Below, piece by piece: positions 54,228 to 63,784 of a stretch of 64,000 nt of DNA. The first letter of the stretch is position 1. Each line of letters begins with the position of its first letter. Source of the stretch: Frigoriglobus tundricola. Lineage in GTDB: Bacteria > Planctomycetota > Planctomycetia > Gemmatales > Gemmataceae. Below the pieces are notes generated by a model that did not search any database, was not told the DNA's origin, and was given only the letters and a program-made list of their open reading frames with translations. Position numbers and translations under genes: made by a program. The stretch is taken from NCBI RefSeq assembly GCF_013128195.2, contig NZ_CP053452.2, positions 3,472,001 to 3,536,000 on the forward strand, written 5' to 3'.

Positions 54228-57200
54228 TCAATCCGCGTCCACGCCGAGCCAGTGGGTCACGTCGAGGCGGGCGTGCGGCGTGCAGGAGATCGTTTCGGGC
54301 AGCGCGGCGTAGGCGGCGGCGGGCGCCGGCCCGACGTGCGGGCAGCGCGGCCAGGGGCACCGCGGGCCACTCGCGGTACACGGTCAGGTCGTCGCGGCTG
54401 TCGGTCACCGGCAGGCCGGCGACCGGAATGGCGCGGCGGGCCAGTTCGCGCAGCGCTTCGCCCGTCGGGCCGCCGGGGCACGAGAGGACCGCCACCTCGG
54501 CCCCGACCCACGGGCCGTTCCCGACCCACGCCGGCTCGGCCTCCTGGTACGCCTGTTCGATCGCCCGCTCGGCCTGCTGCGGGGTGCGGAACCGCTCGGC
54601 GAACATCGCCGCCAGCCCGACCTCCCCCAGCCGCGCGTCCAGGTGCGCGCGGGTCTCCTCGTACACGACGTTCACGACGCCGCCCACGCCGGCCGCCGAG
54701 TTCGAGCACACGTGCAGCAGCCCGCCGGCCTCGGGCTCCAGCACGGACTGGACCCGGCGGTCGATTTCGGTCATGTCCTCGTCGGTCAGCACCTTCAGGA
54801 AGCGGTCCACCGCCTCGCCCACGGTGGCGCACCCCGGCGGCATCAGCCGGCGCAGCGGCACCGCCGGGTCGGCCGGCCCCTCGGTCGGTTCGGGCGCGAC
54901 CACCGCCGCGAGCCGCTGCCGGGCCGCGGACACCTCGGCCAGTTGCGCGCTCAGCGCCTCGCGCACCGATTGGTAGGCCGCGACCACCTGGCGGAAGGTG
55001 AGCGCCTGGAACCGCGCCCGCGGGTACTGGCGGAGCGCCTCGCCGAGTTCGGCCGCGGTCGGCTTCCGCATCCCCTTGTGGTAATGGGCGTAGTGCGACA
55101 GGCACTCGAACCCGGCCACGGCCTTGCCGTCCAGATCCACGGCCGACTGGAGGAACCGGTCGATGAGCCGGTCGGTGTTGGCGAGGAACTGGCGGTACAG
55201 CTCTTCGGTGCCGGCGAGGCGGAACTGCGGGTCGTCCACCAGCACCGGCAGGAGGTTGTGCAGGTCGAGCGCGAACGCGGCCCCGACGTCGGCGGCGGCC
55301 TTCACGAGCGCGTCCTCGACGGGGGTCGGCGGGCGCTTGAGGGACGACGCGGGCGGGCCGATGAGCCGGTTCAGCGCGTCCAGGGCGAGGGACACGTGTG
55401 TCGGTTCGGGCGTCCGGGCGAGCCACCCGCGCGGAACGAGCGGCTCGGCGATCTGGCCGATCCGCTCGTCCACCCGGGCCCCGGCCGCCAGATCGGCGGC
55501 GGCCTCGAGGCGGCCGAGGACCGCGTCCGGGTCGAACCCGAGCTGCGCCCACCGCGCCCCGGCGAGGCCGGGCATCACCTCGCGGAACCGCTTCGGGTCC
55601 GGGGCCGCCCACCGTTTCAGCACGGCCCGGGCGACGGCCACCGCCGTGCGGCCGACCACCTCGGCCCGCGGCCAGTCGAACGTCGCCAGGCCGAACGTCG
55701 CGACCGCGACCGGCGCGTGCGCGGGGAGCGCCTCTTCGAGTTCCTGGGCCGTGCGCAGGTCCCGCGCGTCGTCGGCGGCCCGGCCGATCGGGCTGAACAG
55801 ATCGATGCGGATCCGGTCGGCGGCGTCGGCGTACGGTTTGAGGGTGGCGGTCGCGGCCGTGGGGTCCGGGTGCGCTGGGAGCCCAGCGCGGTCATGTGGA
55901 TGACGCGGGACCCCGGCTTGGCAACGGGGCCGGAGGCGCGCGCCCGGGGGCCGGGGGCGGCGATGGTCGGCGGGGTGCGCCGCGGCGGCGGGCTGATCCC
56001 GGAGCCCGGCTGCGGGGCCAGGGCCGCGACCGGTCCCGGCAGCAGGTAGCAGCGCGTGAACGGGGCGTCCTTTTCCTTCACGAACCCGTTCCGCTCGTCG
56101 TAATGGGCCGTGAACACCGTGTCCGGCCGGCTGAAGTGGTTCAGCTCGGTCAGGGCGGCGAACGTGTTCCCGAGCAGCTGCGGCGGGGTCAGGGTCGCGT
56201 CGGCCGGCGGCACCACGAAGAGGCCGATGATCTCGGGGGCGTCGTACCCCATCCGCTTCAGCCGGCTGCGCACCGCGTACGCCACGTCGAGGAACATGCC
56301 CCCGCCGGTCGCGCCGGCCAGGCCGCCGGTGACGTACACCCGCGGCCGGTTCGTCCGCCGGCGGAGGCCGGTGCGGGCCTCGGTGAGCAGGATCGAATCG
56401 GCGGCCAGGGCGGCCTCCAGTTCGGCCTGCACCTTGCCCATCAGCAGGCGGTAGTGGTCGAGGAACGCGAGCCGGCCGAACAGCCGGATGCCGAGCGTCT
56501 GCGGCGTCCGGGGGAGCCGGTAGAGCAGCTGCGGGTCGAACCAGCCCTCGGTCAGCGTGCGGCCGTTGAACCGGGGCTTCAGGTAGTGGGCGGCGCGGTT
56601 GAGCCGGGCCGGGAACACCTCGTCGGGCGCGAGCGGGGCGAGCCGGTCGGGCGACCGGTCGCGGGCGGCCTCTTCGAGCATGTCGGGGTCGGTGTCGATG
56701 TACAGCGCGCGGACGGCCGGGGTCATGCACGCGGGGCCGAACCGCTCGCCCAGATCGAACCGCAACCGCTGGAGGACGCGCAGGCCCGCCTGGCCCAGCC
56801 CGATGACGACCGCGGGCTGGAGCGAACCGGGGCCGGTCAGCTCCGGCGGGGCGGGGGTGAACACCGGGCTCACGAACTCGCCGGACCGCGGCGGCGTGTC
56901 GCCGGCCGCGGCCAGCGGCGGCAGATCGGCAACCAGGATGTTCAGCGCGGCGTGGCTCGCCGACCCGCCGCGCGGCGGGGTTTCCACCTCGGCGGACGAG
57001 ACGACGACGCGGGCGTGGACGCCCGACCCGGCGGGGTTGCTGGCGATGGCGCGGACGAACGAGGACACGTTCGGCCACCGGTCGTCCGGCTTCTTCGCGA
57101 GCGCGCGGGCCAGCGCGGGCCGGTCGGCGGACGGGCAGGGCTCGAGGTTCGGGGGCAGGTTCATGTGCTGCATGAGCAACTGGCTCATGCTGCCGCCGTC

Positions 57201-57854
57201 GAACGGGCGGATGCCGGTGAGCAGCTCCTGGTACACGCAGGCGAGGCTGTACTGGTCGCAGAACCGCGTGATCATGCCGTCGAACGTCTCGGGGGCGGCG
57301 TACACGGGCGTGATGCCGCCCGTCACCTGCGCCATCAGCCCCTGGAGGTCCTTCACCTGCCCGAAGTCGGCCACCTTCACGTGGTTGTGAAGCATGAACA
57401 GGTTCTGCGGCTTGATGTCCAGGTGCTGGAGCTGGAACTGGTCGTTGAACAGGTCCAGCACCTCGGCGGCCTCGGTCATGTACTGGAGCAGCTCGTCGCG
57501 CGGGATGCCGATCAGGCCCCGGTCGCGGCAGTCGCGGAAGCGGTCCCAGAGGTTGCAGTCGGCCAGTTCCATGACGATCATGAGCCGGCCGTCCACGATG
57601 TCGTACCGGTCGAGGGCGAGCAGGTACGGGTGGCGGACCTGCTTGACCCGCTTCAGGGCCTTCAGTTCCTGTTCGGCGTACCGGACCAGATCCGAGTCCT
57701 TGGACCGGAGGTCGCCGTGAATGATTTTAACGGCCTTGAAGATGCCGCCGGGCGCCTCGCACCGCCACACTTCGCCGAACCCGCCGGAACCGAGACGGTC
57801 GAGGAGGCGGTATCCGGGGATGGGTTCGACCTGGGACTCGATACGAACGGACAT
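54228..57854 (-). CDS. Ser/Thr protein kinase fused to a tubulin-like domain (two compensating frame breaks)
   Basis: A fusion of about 1,208 residues. The kinase domain (12-275) has the glycine loop LGSGGFGEVW, Lys43 (FKAVK), HLDIKPQN (Asp146, Asn151; HRD Arg is Leu), DFG (163-165) and APE, so it is probably active. A linker leads to a tubulin/FtsZ-like fold (about 348-790): AVVIGLGQAGLRVLQRL as nucleotide-binding start, YIDTDPD, and the signature loop VTGGLAGATGGGMFLDVAY (508-526), close to tubulin GGGTGSG. The layout matches the bacterial Tubulin_2 family. A long helical C-terminus follows. The frame breaks near 55882-55884 (one base short) and at 54340-54342 (one base extra). The two cancel, so the total is divisible by three. 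ATG 57854 begins MSVRIESQVEPIPGY. Confidence 0.87.
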
Positions 57855-58122
57855 CGGGCGGCCCCGCGCGGGAGGGGGAGCGTGTGGGTACGGACTGACT
57901 GAATCGTAGAACACGATTTCGGGCCGGGGCTGAAGAACCGTCACGCCGGTCAAGATGTGTTCGCGCCGGGGTTTACGCCCAAAGGTGCCGAATGAGAAGC
58001 CCCCCTCAGTCGGGCGATCGGCCGCGTGAGCGAGCGAGGACCGGTTCTCGGCGGGCGATCGCGAGAAACGAATGATTTCCGGGCTGATCGTGTGTGCCAC
58101 CGGGACGCGACCGTGTTGGTTT

Positions 58123-58195
58123 TTGCCCTCTCCGGGTTGGAATCAGGGAACCCCTCCCGGGTTCCCCGTACCCCTCCTGGGGCGGGAGAGGGCAA
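58123..58195. repeat. Nested palindrome in the 440-bp gap before the insertion sequence
   Basis: TTGCCCTCTCC at 58123-58133 pairs with GGAGAGGGCAA at 58185-58195, and between them GGGAACCC-type arms pair again. The gap 57855-58285, upstream of the kinase-tubulin gene, contains no gene I can see; its promoter should lie close to 57855. Together with 59827-59917 this was one intergenic region before the insertion sequence arrived. Confidence 0.7.
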
Positions 58196-58285
58196 CACCC
58201 GACCACCGTCACCCTTCAACCCAATCACGTCAGACAGATCAGTCGCCTACAGAACCAGGGGGCGCTCCGCGTCTGCGCTGTCGGG

Positions 58286-58294
58286 CAGTGGGGA
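58286..58294. repeat. Left target-site duplication CAGTGGGGA
   Basis: These nine bases directly before the left inverted repeat are repeated exactly at 59818-59826 directly after the right inverted repeat. That is the footprint of transposition with a 9-bp staggered cut. Confidence 0.93.
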
Positions 58295-59817
58295 GTGTAG
58301 GCGTCATATCTGTGGGGACGTTTTGAGTCAGTTCCGCGACCAGAAGGCATCCCACTGGCCGGTTTCGCCTCGGAACAGTCCGCGGATGTGGCCCACCTGG
58401 TCGGCCCCGTCGGTGCCCCACCGCATCCCGGCCTGCTTCATCCGCGCGCCCACCACGCTCTTGCACGCGCTCTCCACCGGCCCGCTCCCGATCTGCCAAC
58501 CCTTCGCCCGGTACGACGGGTAGTACATCCGGTGCTTCTGGTTCCCGAAGTACCGGACCGCCTCGGCCAACGGGACCCGGGCCGCGGCCGGCACCGGCTC
58601 ACCCTCCAGAACCCGCAACTTCGACAGCACCGCCTCGCCGCCCGTGTGCTTCAGCGCGTGGCACCACTCCGCCGACCACGCCTTCGACCTTTCCTCGTCC
58701 CCCGGGTGCCACGCCCGGCCGATCGCGCCGAGGTATTCCGACGCGTGGTAGAAGTCGAGGATCACCACCTCCACCCGCGGGAAGTTGCTCGTCAGGAACT
58801 CCTCCAACCCGCTCCCGCCGTCCGAGATCGCCACCCACCGGTCGGCCCCGTCCATCCCCACCTGGCCCCCCTGCCGGCGGAGCGGCTCGCCCAGCCCGTC
58901 CAACCCGTCCAGGGACGTGACGTACCGGGCCTGCCACGCCGGGCGGGCCCGACCCGGATGAGCCCACCGCGCCTTCTCCTCGGGGATCGGGTTGTAGACC
59001 ATCCCCACGTTCACCATCCGCCCGTCGGCCGTCGCCCCGCCCGGCCCCTGGATGCGAACCCCGGTCGCGTCGCACGAGACGTACGCGACCGTCCGCCCGT
59101 CGGCGTCCCGGTGCCAGTCCCACGGGCGGGCCTCTCCGAACACCGCGCCGCCGGCCAGGGCCCGACCGATCTCGGACCCGACCGCCTCGGTGACCCGCTC
59201 GACCGTCGATTCCGACACCCGCAGCCCCGACAGCTTCGGGAGCAACGTGTCGGCCGCCTCGGCGAAGCTGTCGACGGACCCGGCCAGGGCGATCACCTCC
59301 CGGGCGGCCGGGGTCTGTCGGGTGGCACCCAGGCCCAGGGTGTGGTCGAACGGGACGGTCCCGGTCCCGCAGTCCGCGCAGTGGTAGTAGTGGCGGGTGA
59401 GCGTCATCCCGCCGAGCAGGCCCAGGACGGTGCGGGGCCGGAGCCCCTTCAGGTCGGCATCGGATCGACAATGGGGACAGACGAGGGTGGACCCAGGGTA
59501 GCCCCCTTTTTCCGCTCCTCCAGGGCGGCCTCCAGGGCGGTGGCCCCGAGCCGGTGGACCAGGGTGCGGAGGTCGAACTCGGTCGGGCCGAGGAGTTGGG
59601 CGTCGGGCCGCGTGGCGAGGAGTTCGCCGAACCGCTGGGCCTCGCGCTGCGCGACCCGGAGGAACAGGGCGGCGAACTGGTCGGCCTCGCGTTGCTGGTC
59701 CGGGGTCAGAGGGGCGTCCGGCATGGCGTGACTCCTTCTCGCGGGGGGATTTTCCCTCGGTCGCATGTGCCGCTATCAGACTACGGTTTTTCCCACCCAC
59801 TTTCGTGACGCCTACAC
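58295..59817 (-). mobile_element. ISKra4-family-like insertion sequence, 1,523 bp, complete
   Basis: The ends are inverted: GTGTAGGCGTCA at 58295-58306 and its exact complement at 59806-59817, with weaker matching inwards. Exact 9-bp direct repeats flank both ends. Inside is one transposase gene on the minus strand covering most of the length. Left end to stop is 33 bp, right end to start 93 bp. Intact ends and an unmutated target duplication indicate a recent insertion. It landed between the kinase-tubulin gene and the PVC haem protein gene and broke no coding sequence that I can see. Confidence 0.93.
58328..59724 (-). CDS. ISKra4-like transposase, probably made by -1 frameshifting
   Basis: A DDE-type transposase of about 465 residues in two overlapping frames. 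The first (ATG 59724, MPDAPLTPDQQREADQF) covers a helical N-terminus to EERKKG. The second continues as GYPGSTLVCPHC with zinc-ribbon cysteines (CPHC, YHCADCG). The acid blocks follow: YVSCDATGVRIQG, WVAISDGGSGLEEF, VVILDFYHASEYLG, and GSGPVESACKSVVGARMKQAGMRW with the Glu. The switch happens on AAAAAGGGGG (59511-59502), where a slip back by one base joins the frames. Such slippery runs are used on purpose by several IS families, so this may be programmed, but an indel error cannot be excluded. Confidence 0.88.
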
Positions 59818-59826
59818 CAGTGGGGA
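59818..59826. repeat. Right target-site duplication CAGTGGGGA
   Basis: Exact partner of 58286-58294. Removing the element plus one copy restores a continuous intergenic sequence upstream of the gene at 59918. Confidence 0.93.
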
Positions 59827-59917
59827 GGCACTTCTCGGTGCGCGCTTCCATCGTCCCCGCGCCGCGGTACACTGTTCATACCCACCCCCTCCCTCCACGC
59901 TCTCCGGGAGCCCTTCG

Positions 59918-62900
59918 ATGCGCTTCTTTCCGAATGGCCTCGTACCTCTTGCCCTCGTTCTGCTCGGCGCATCGTTCGCGGGCGCTCAGCCGAAAAGTGG
60001 GCCGCTCGCGCCGGAGGATGCGCTCAAGGCCCTCAAGGTCGCGGACGGCTTTCAGGTGGAACTGTTCGCCGCCGAACCGATGCTCATCAACCCGACGAGC
60101 ATCGACGTCGATCACAAGGGCCGGGTGTGGGTCGCGGAGGCCGTGAACTACCGGCGCAAGAACTTCGGGCGGCCGATCATCCGCAAGGAAGGCGACCGCA
60201 TTCAGGTGCTGGTCGATGAGAAGGGCGAAGGGAAAGCCAGTAAGGCCGTCACGTTCTACCAGGGGCCGGAACTCTACGGGCCGCTGGGCGTCTGCGTCGC
60301 GCCGTATGCGGACGGCAAGGGCCAGCGGGTGTTCGTGTGCCAGTCGCCCGACATCCTGGTGTTCGAGGACAAGGACGGCGACCTGAAGGCCGACGGCCCG
60401 CCGAAGAAGTTCCTCACGGGCTTCGGCGGCTTCGACCACGACCACGGCGTTCACGGCATCAACATCGGCCCGGACGGCAAACTGTACTTCACCGTGGGCG
60501 ACTCGGGTGTGAGCGGCCTGCAATCGTCCGACGGCAAGGGCAAGAAATTCACGAGCAACGCGACCGACTGCCGGGCCGGGACGGTGTGGCGCTGCGACAT
60601 GGATGGCACCCACCTCGAACTCATCGCGCACAACTTCCGCAACAACTACGAGTGCTGCGTCAACAGCTTCGGCGAAGTGTGGCTCTCGGACAACGACGAC
60701 GACGGCAACAAGCAGACGCGCATCTGCTTCGTGATGCCCGGCGGCAACTACGGCTACCACCCGCGCGGCCCCGGCCAGTCGCACTGGCACGAGGAACAAC
60801 CCGGCATCGTCCACAAGACGCTCCGCACCGGCCAGGGGAGCCCGACCGGCATCACGTTTTACGAAGGGAGCATGTTCCCGAAGAAGTACCAGGGCGCGCT
60901 CCTGCACTGCGATTGTGCCCCGTCCGAGGTGCGGTGGTTCTTCCCGAAGCCGAAGGGCGCCGGGTACGAACTCGAAAAGGAACTGCTCCTCACCAGTAGC
61001 GACAACTGGTTCCGGCCGAGTGACGTGTGCGTGGCGCCGGACGGTAGCATCTTCGTGGCCGACTGGTACGACCGCGGCGTCGGCGGGCACGGTATGGGCG
61101 ACCCGACCGACGGCCGCATCTACCGCATCACCCCGAAGGGCCATAAGGGGTACACGGTGCCAGAGGTGAAGTTGGGTACACCGGAGGAATGTGCCGAAGC
61201 GTTCAGGTCCCCCTGTTCAGCGGTACGTTACCTGACGTTCGCCAAAGTCCGTCCTCTGGTCTTGAAACTCACAGCGGGGATGAAGGCGTGGCTTGAGCCT
61301 GACGAGAAAGAGAAAGGAGATCCAAAACTCAAAGATGTGAAAGACCAGCTCGAAGCTTTCACGAAGGCGGTTTCCAATTTACAAGATGCTCCGCCCGAAC
61401 TTCTGGCAAGGTGGTTCTGGCTGGCTTGTGTGTCGAATAAGGGAGATTGGAACCCGACACCTCTGTATCGCGTGCTAGGAAGTACGGACTTCTTCGTGAA
61501 TGATAAGTACAAGAACGGACCGATCCCCCCAACCCTGCTCCGCATCGATAGGAATCTCGGAGACAATGAGATCTACCGTATGGCGAGATTCACGCTATAC
61601 CCTATCTCAACGCTCCCGAAAACCGACTTGCCAAAGGACTCGGCTGATGCTCTTGCCCGAGATCCGGGAAAGTTTGTGGACGCCTTCGGGCCTTCGCCCG
61701 CCGCACGGCGCGAATTGTTGCTCTCGATGCCCGGCCTCAAACTGGAATACGCCAAGCCGGTATTCTACGCTCTTGCCAAACGATACGACGGCCATGACAT
61801 CTTCTACCGCGCCGCCCTCAACATCGCGTGCGGCACGGATCCGGTGCGGCGTGATGCGATCCTCGCGGACTTCGACAAGCACTTCCCCGAGTGGAACGAC
61901 AAGGTTGCCGATCTCGTGTGGGAACTGAGGCCGAAGTCCGTCATGCCGCGGCTCGGCAAGTTGCTCGCGGACGCCAAGCTCACCGCGGCGCAGAAGGGCC
62001 GCATCGTCGATATCCTCGCGACCAGCGACGACCCGGCCGCCGGGCAAACCATGCTCGATGTGCTCAAAGGGGATGCGGCGCCCGAAGTGAAGACACAGGC
62101 TATCGAGAGCCTCAAACTCTTTCTGCCAACCAAGTGGAAATCACTTCAGAGTGGCAAGGAACTGGTCGCTGCCATCGATGCTTTGCTCGCGGACCCGAAG
62201 ACGACCGCGACCGGCTTCCAACTCATCGCCGCCGCGAACGCCGTGAACCGCGTGGAAGCCGTGGTAAAGGTGGCGCGCGACGAGACGGCACCGCTCGCGC
62301 TCCGCAAGGAGGCGATCCGCACGCTCTCCAAACTGCCGGACGAAAAGAGCGTGGACGCACTCGTGGGCACCGGGGCGCCCAAGAACCCGCTCTCGGTCGA
62401 TTGCGTGAACGCGCTCGGTGAACTGCTGCCGAAGGGCCAGAAGCCGCCCGCCTACGCGACCAAGGCGCTGGAGTCGCTGAAACTGGCGGTGACGCTCGAA
62501 AGCGCCTCGCCCGAAATCCGATCGGCGGCCGTCGCGGCGCTCGCGGCCAACCGCGCCGGCACCGTCTGGCTGCTCGACGCATACGGCAAGAACGAGTTGC
62601 CGAAAGAAGTCGTCGCCGAGACCGGTCGGCTGGTGCGGAACTCGCCCTACGCGGACCTCGCCAACCGCGCGAAGCTCGCGTTCCCCGCGCCGGGCAAGCT
62701 GAACCCCAAGAACCTGCCCGCTCCCGGCGTGCTTGCGAAACGCAGCGGTGACGCCACCCGTGGGAAAGCGGTGTGGAACGCGAGCCTCACCGGCGCCGCC
62801 CAGTGCGCGAAGTGCCACATGGTTCGCGGCGTCGGCGGCGCCGTCGGCCCGGACCTCACGGGCATCGGGAAGAAGGCCAGCCGCGAGAACCTGTACGACT

Positions 62901-63667
62901 CCATCCTCACGCCGTCGAAGGCCATCGCCGACCAGTACATCCAGCACTCGGTCACCACGACCGCCGAAGTCACCGTGAGCGGCCTGCTCGTCGCCGACAC
63001 CCCAACCGCGATCACGCTCCGCGACGCCAACGGCAAGGACAACACCGTTGCGAAGAACGACATTGAGGGGCCGGTGCGCAAACTCAAGACGTCCATCATG
63101 CCGGAGGACGTGGTCGCGGCGCTCACCGAGGACGAGCTGATCGACCTCGTCGCCTACCTCGAAACGCTGAAGGTCACGGCCCTCACGCCGGACACGTTCC
63201 ACATCGCCGGGCCGTTCCCCGGAAAGGACATGAACGCGGCCCTCGACACCGAGTACGGTCCGGAAAAGGGCGCCTTAGACCCGAAGGCCACGTTCCCGGC
63301 GAACGGCACACCGATCGGCTGGCGGGCGCTCCGCCCGGACGGCAAGGGCTACTTCGACCTCGCCGCGCTGCACGGCGACCGGGGCACCAACTCGGCCTCC
63401 TATATGTACGCCGAGATCGAATCGCCGGTGGAACAAGCGGGCGAAGTGCTGCTCGGCCCGGACGACGGCGCGAAGTTGTGGATCAACGGTAAAGAGGTGC
63501 TCACGTCGCGCGACTCGAACGCCGCCACGCCGGAGGCGCAGAAGGTCGCGGTGAAGCTGGTGAGGGGCAAGAACACCGTGCTGTTGAAGATCGCCAACGG
63601 CAACAACCCGCACGGCTTCTACTTCAGCCTCACCTCGCCGGAAGAGACGAAGCTGGTAAGGAAGTAA
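59918..63667 (+). CDS. PVC-type haem-binding CxxCH protein with dehydrogenase-like propeller
   Basis: An exported protein of 1,249 residues. It has a signal peptide (LVPLALVLLGASFAGAQ), then a GSDH-like beta-propeller (about 35-410: FQVELFAAEPMLINPTSIDVDHKGRVWVAEAVNYRR, GGNYGYHPRG, WFRPSDVCVAPDGSIFVADWYDRGVGGHG). A HEAT-like helical middle (about 420-930) leads to a cytochrome c domain with CAKCHMVRGVGGAVGPDL (CxxCH near 962-966). A C-terminal beta domain (EVLLGPDDGAKLWINGKEVLTS) completes it. This order is typical of planctomycete 'membrane-bound dehydrogenase' proteins, thought to oxidise sugars in the periplasm. Odd: 61170-61690, in the first part of the HEAT region, is about half G+C and uses different codons. 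The insertion sequence lies upstream and ends about 100 bp before ATG 59918. Confidence 0.95.
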   Translation: MRFFPNGLVPLALVLLGASFAGAQPKSGPLAPEDALKALKVADGFQVELFAAEPMLINPTSIDVDHKGRVWVAEAVNYRRKNFGRPIIRKEGDRIQVLVDEKGEGKASKAVTFYQGPELYGPLGVCVAPYADGKGQRVFVCQSPDILVFEDKDGDLKADGPPKKFLTGFGGFDHDHGVHGINIGPDGKLYFTVGDSGVSGLQSSDGKGKKFTSNATDCRAGTVWRCDMDGTHLELIAHNFRNNYECCVNSFGEVWLSDNDDDGNKQTRICFVMPGGNYGYHPRGPGQSHWHEEQPGIVHKTLRTGQGSPTGITFYEGSMFPKKYQGALLHCDCAPSEVRWFFPKPKGAGYELEKELLLTSSDNWFRPSDVCVAPDGSIFVADWYDRGVGGHGMGDPTDGRIYRITPKGHKGYTVPEVKLGTPEECAEAFRSPCSAVRYLTFAKVRPLVLKLTAGMKAWLEPDEKEKGDPKLKDVKDQLEAFTKAVSNLQDAPPELLARWFWLACVSNKGDWNPTPLYRVLGSTDFFVNDKYKNGPIPPTLLRIDRNLGDNEIYRMARFTLYPISTLPKTDLPKDSADALARDPGKFVDAFGPSPAARRELLLSMPGLKLEYAKPVFYALAKRYDGHDIFYRAALNIACGTDPVRRDAILADFDKHFPEWNDKVADLVWELRPKSVMPRLGKLLADAKLTAAQKGRIVDILATSDDPAAGQTMLDVLKGDAAPEVKTQAIESLKLFLPTKWKSLQSGKELVAAIDALLADPKTTATGFQLIAAANAVNRVEAVVKVARDETAPLALRKEAIRTLSKLPDEKSVDALVGTGAPKNPLSVDCVNALGELLPKGQKPPAYATKALESLKLAVTLESASPEIRSAAVAALAANRAGTVWLLDAYGKNELPKEVVAETGRLVRNSPYADLANRAKLAFPAPGKLNPKNLPAPGVLAKRSGDATRGKAVWNASLTGAAQCAKCHMVRGVGGAVGPDLTGIGKKASRENLYDSILTPSKAIADQYIQHSVTTTAEVTVSGLLVADTPTAITLRDANGKDNTVAKNDIEGPVRKLKTSIMPEDVVAALTEDELIDLVAYLETLKVTALTPDTFHIAGPFPGKDMNAALDTEYGPEKGALDPKATFPANGTPIGWRALRPDGKGYFDLAALHGDRGTNSASYMYAEIESPVEQAGEVLLGPDDGAKLWINGKEVLTSRDSNAATPEAQKVAVKLVRGKNTVLLKIANGNNPHGFYFSLTSPEETKLVRK

Positions 63668-63674
63668 GAGGCGA

Positions 63675-63709
63675 GCCCCGGGCCGAAAGAGCGCTTTTTC
63701 GGCCCCGGG
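63675..63709 (+). terminator. Terminator-like hairpin after the haem protein gene
   Basis: CCCGGGCCGAAA pairs with TTTCGGCCCCGGG (one bulge) around a 6-7 nt loop, starting 8 bp after the stop codon. It lies in the right place to end the transcript, though T residues sit inside the stem rather than after it. Confidence 0.7.
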
Positions 63710-63784
63710 TTACTATGCAACGTTCGCCAAGCGTTTACACTATGCGGACCTGATCTCGTCGCGTTCGTAACCGGAGTGCTGCCC

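Noticed and set aside
55617-57854. FtsZ identity for the tubulin-like domain
   Set aside because: The glycine loop and flanking sequence differ from FtsZ GGGTGTG, and it is fused to a kinase; only superfamily-level likeness is claimed.
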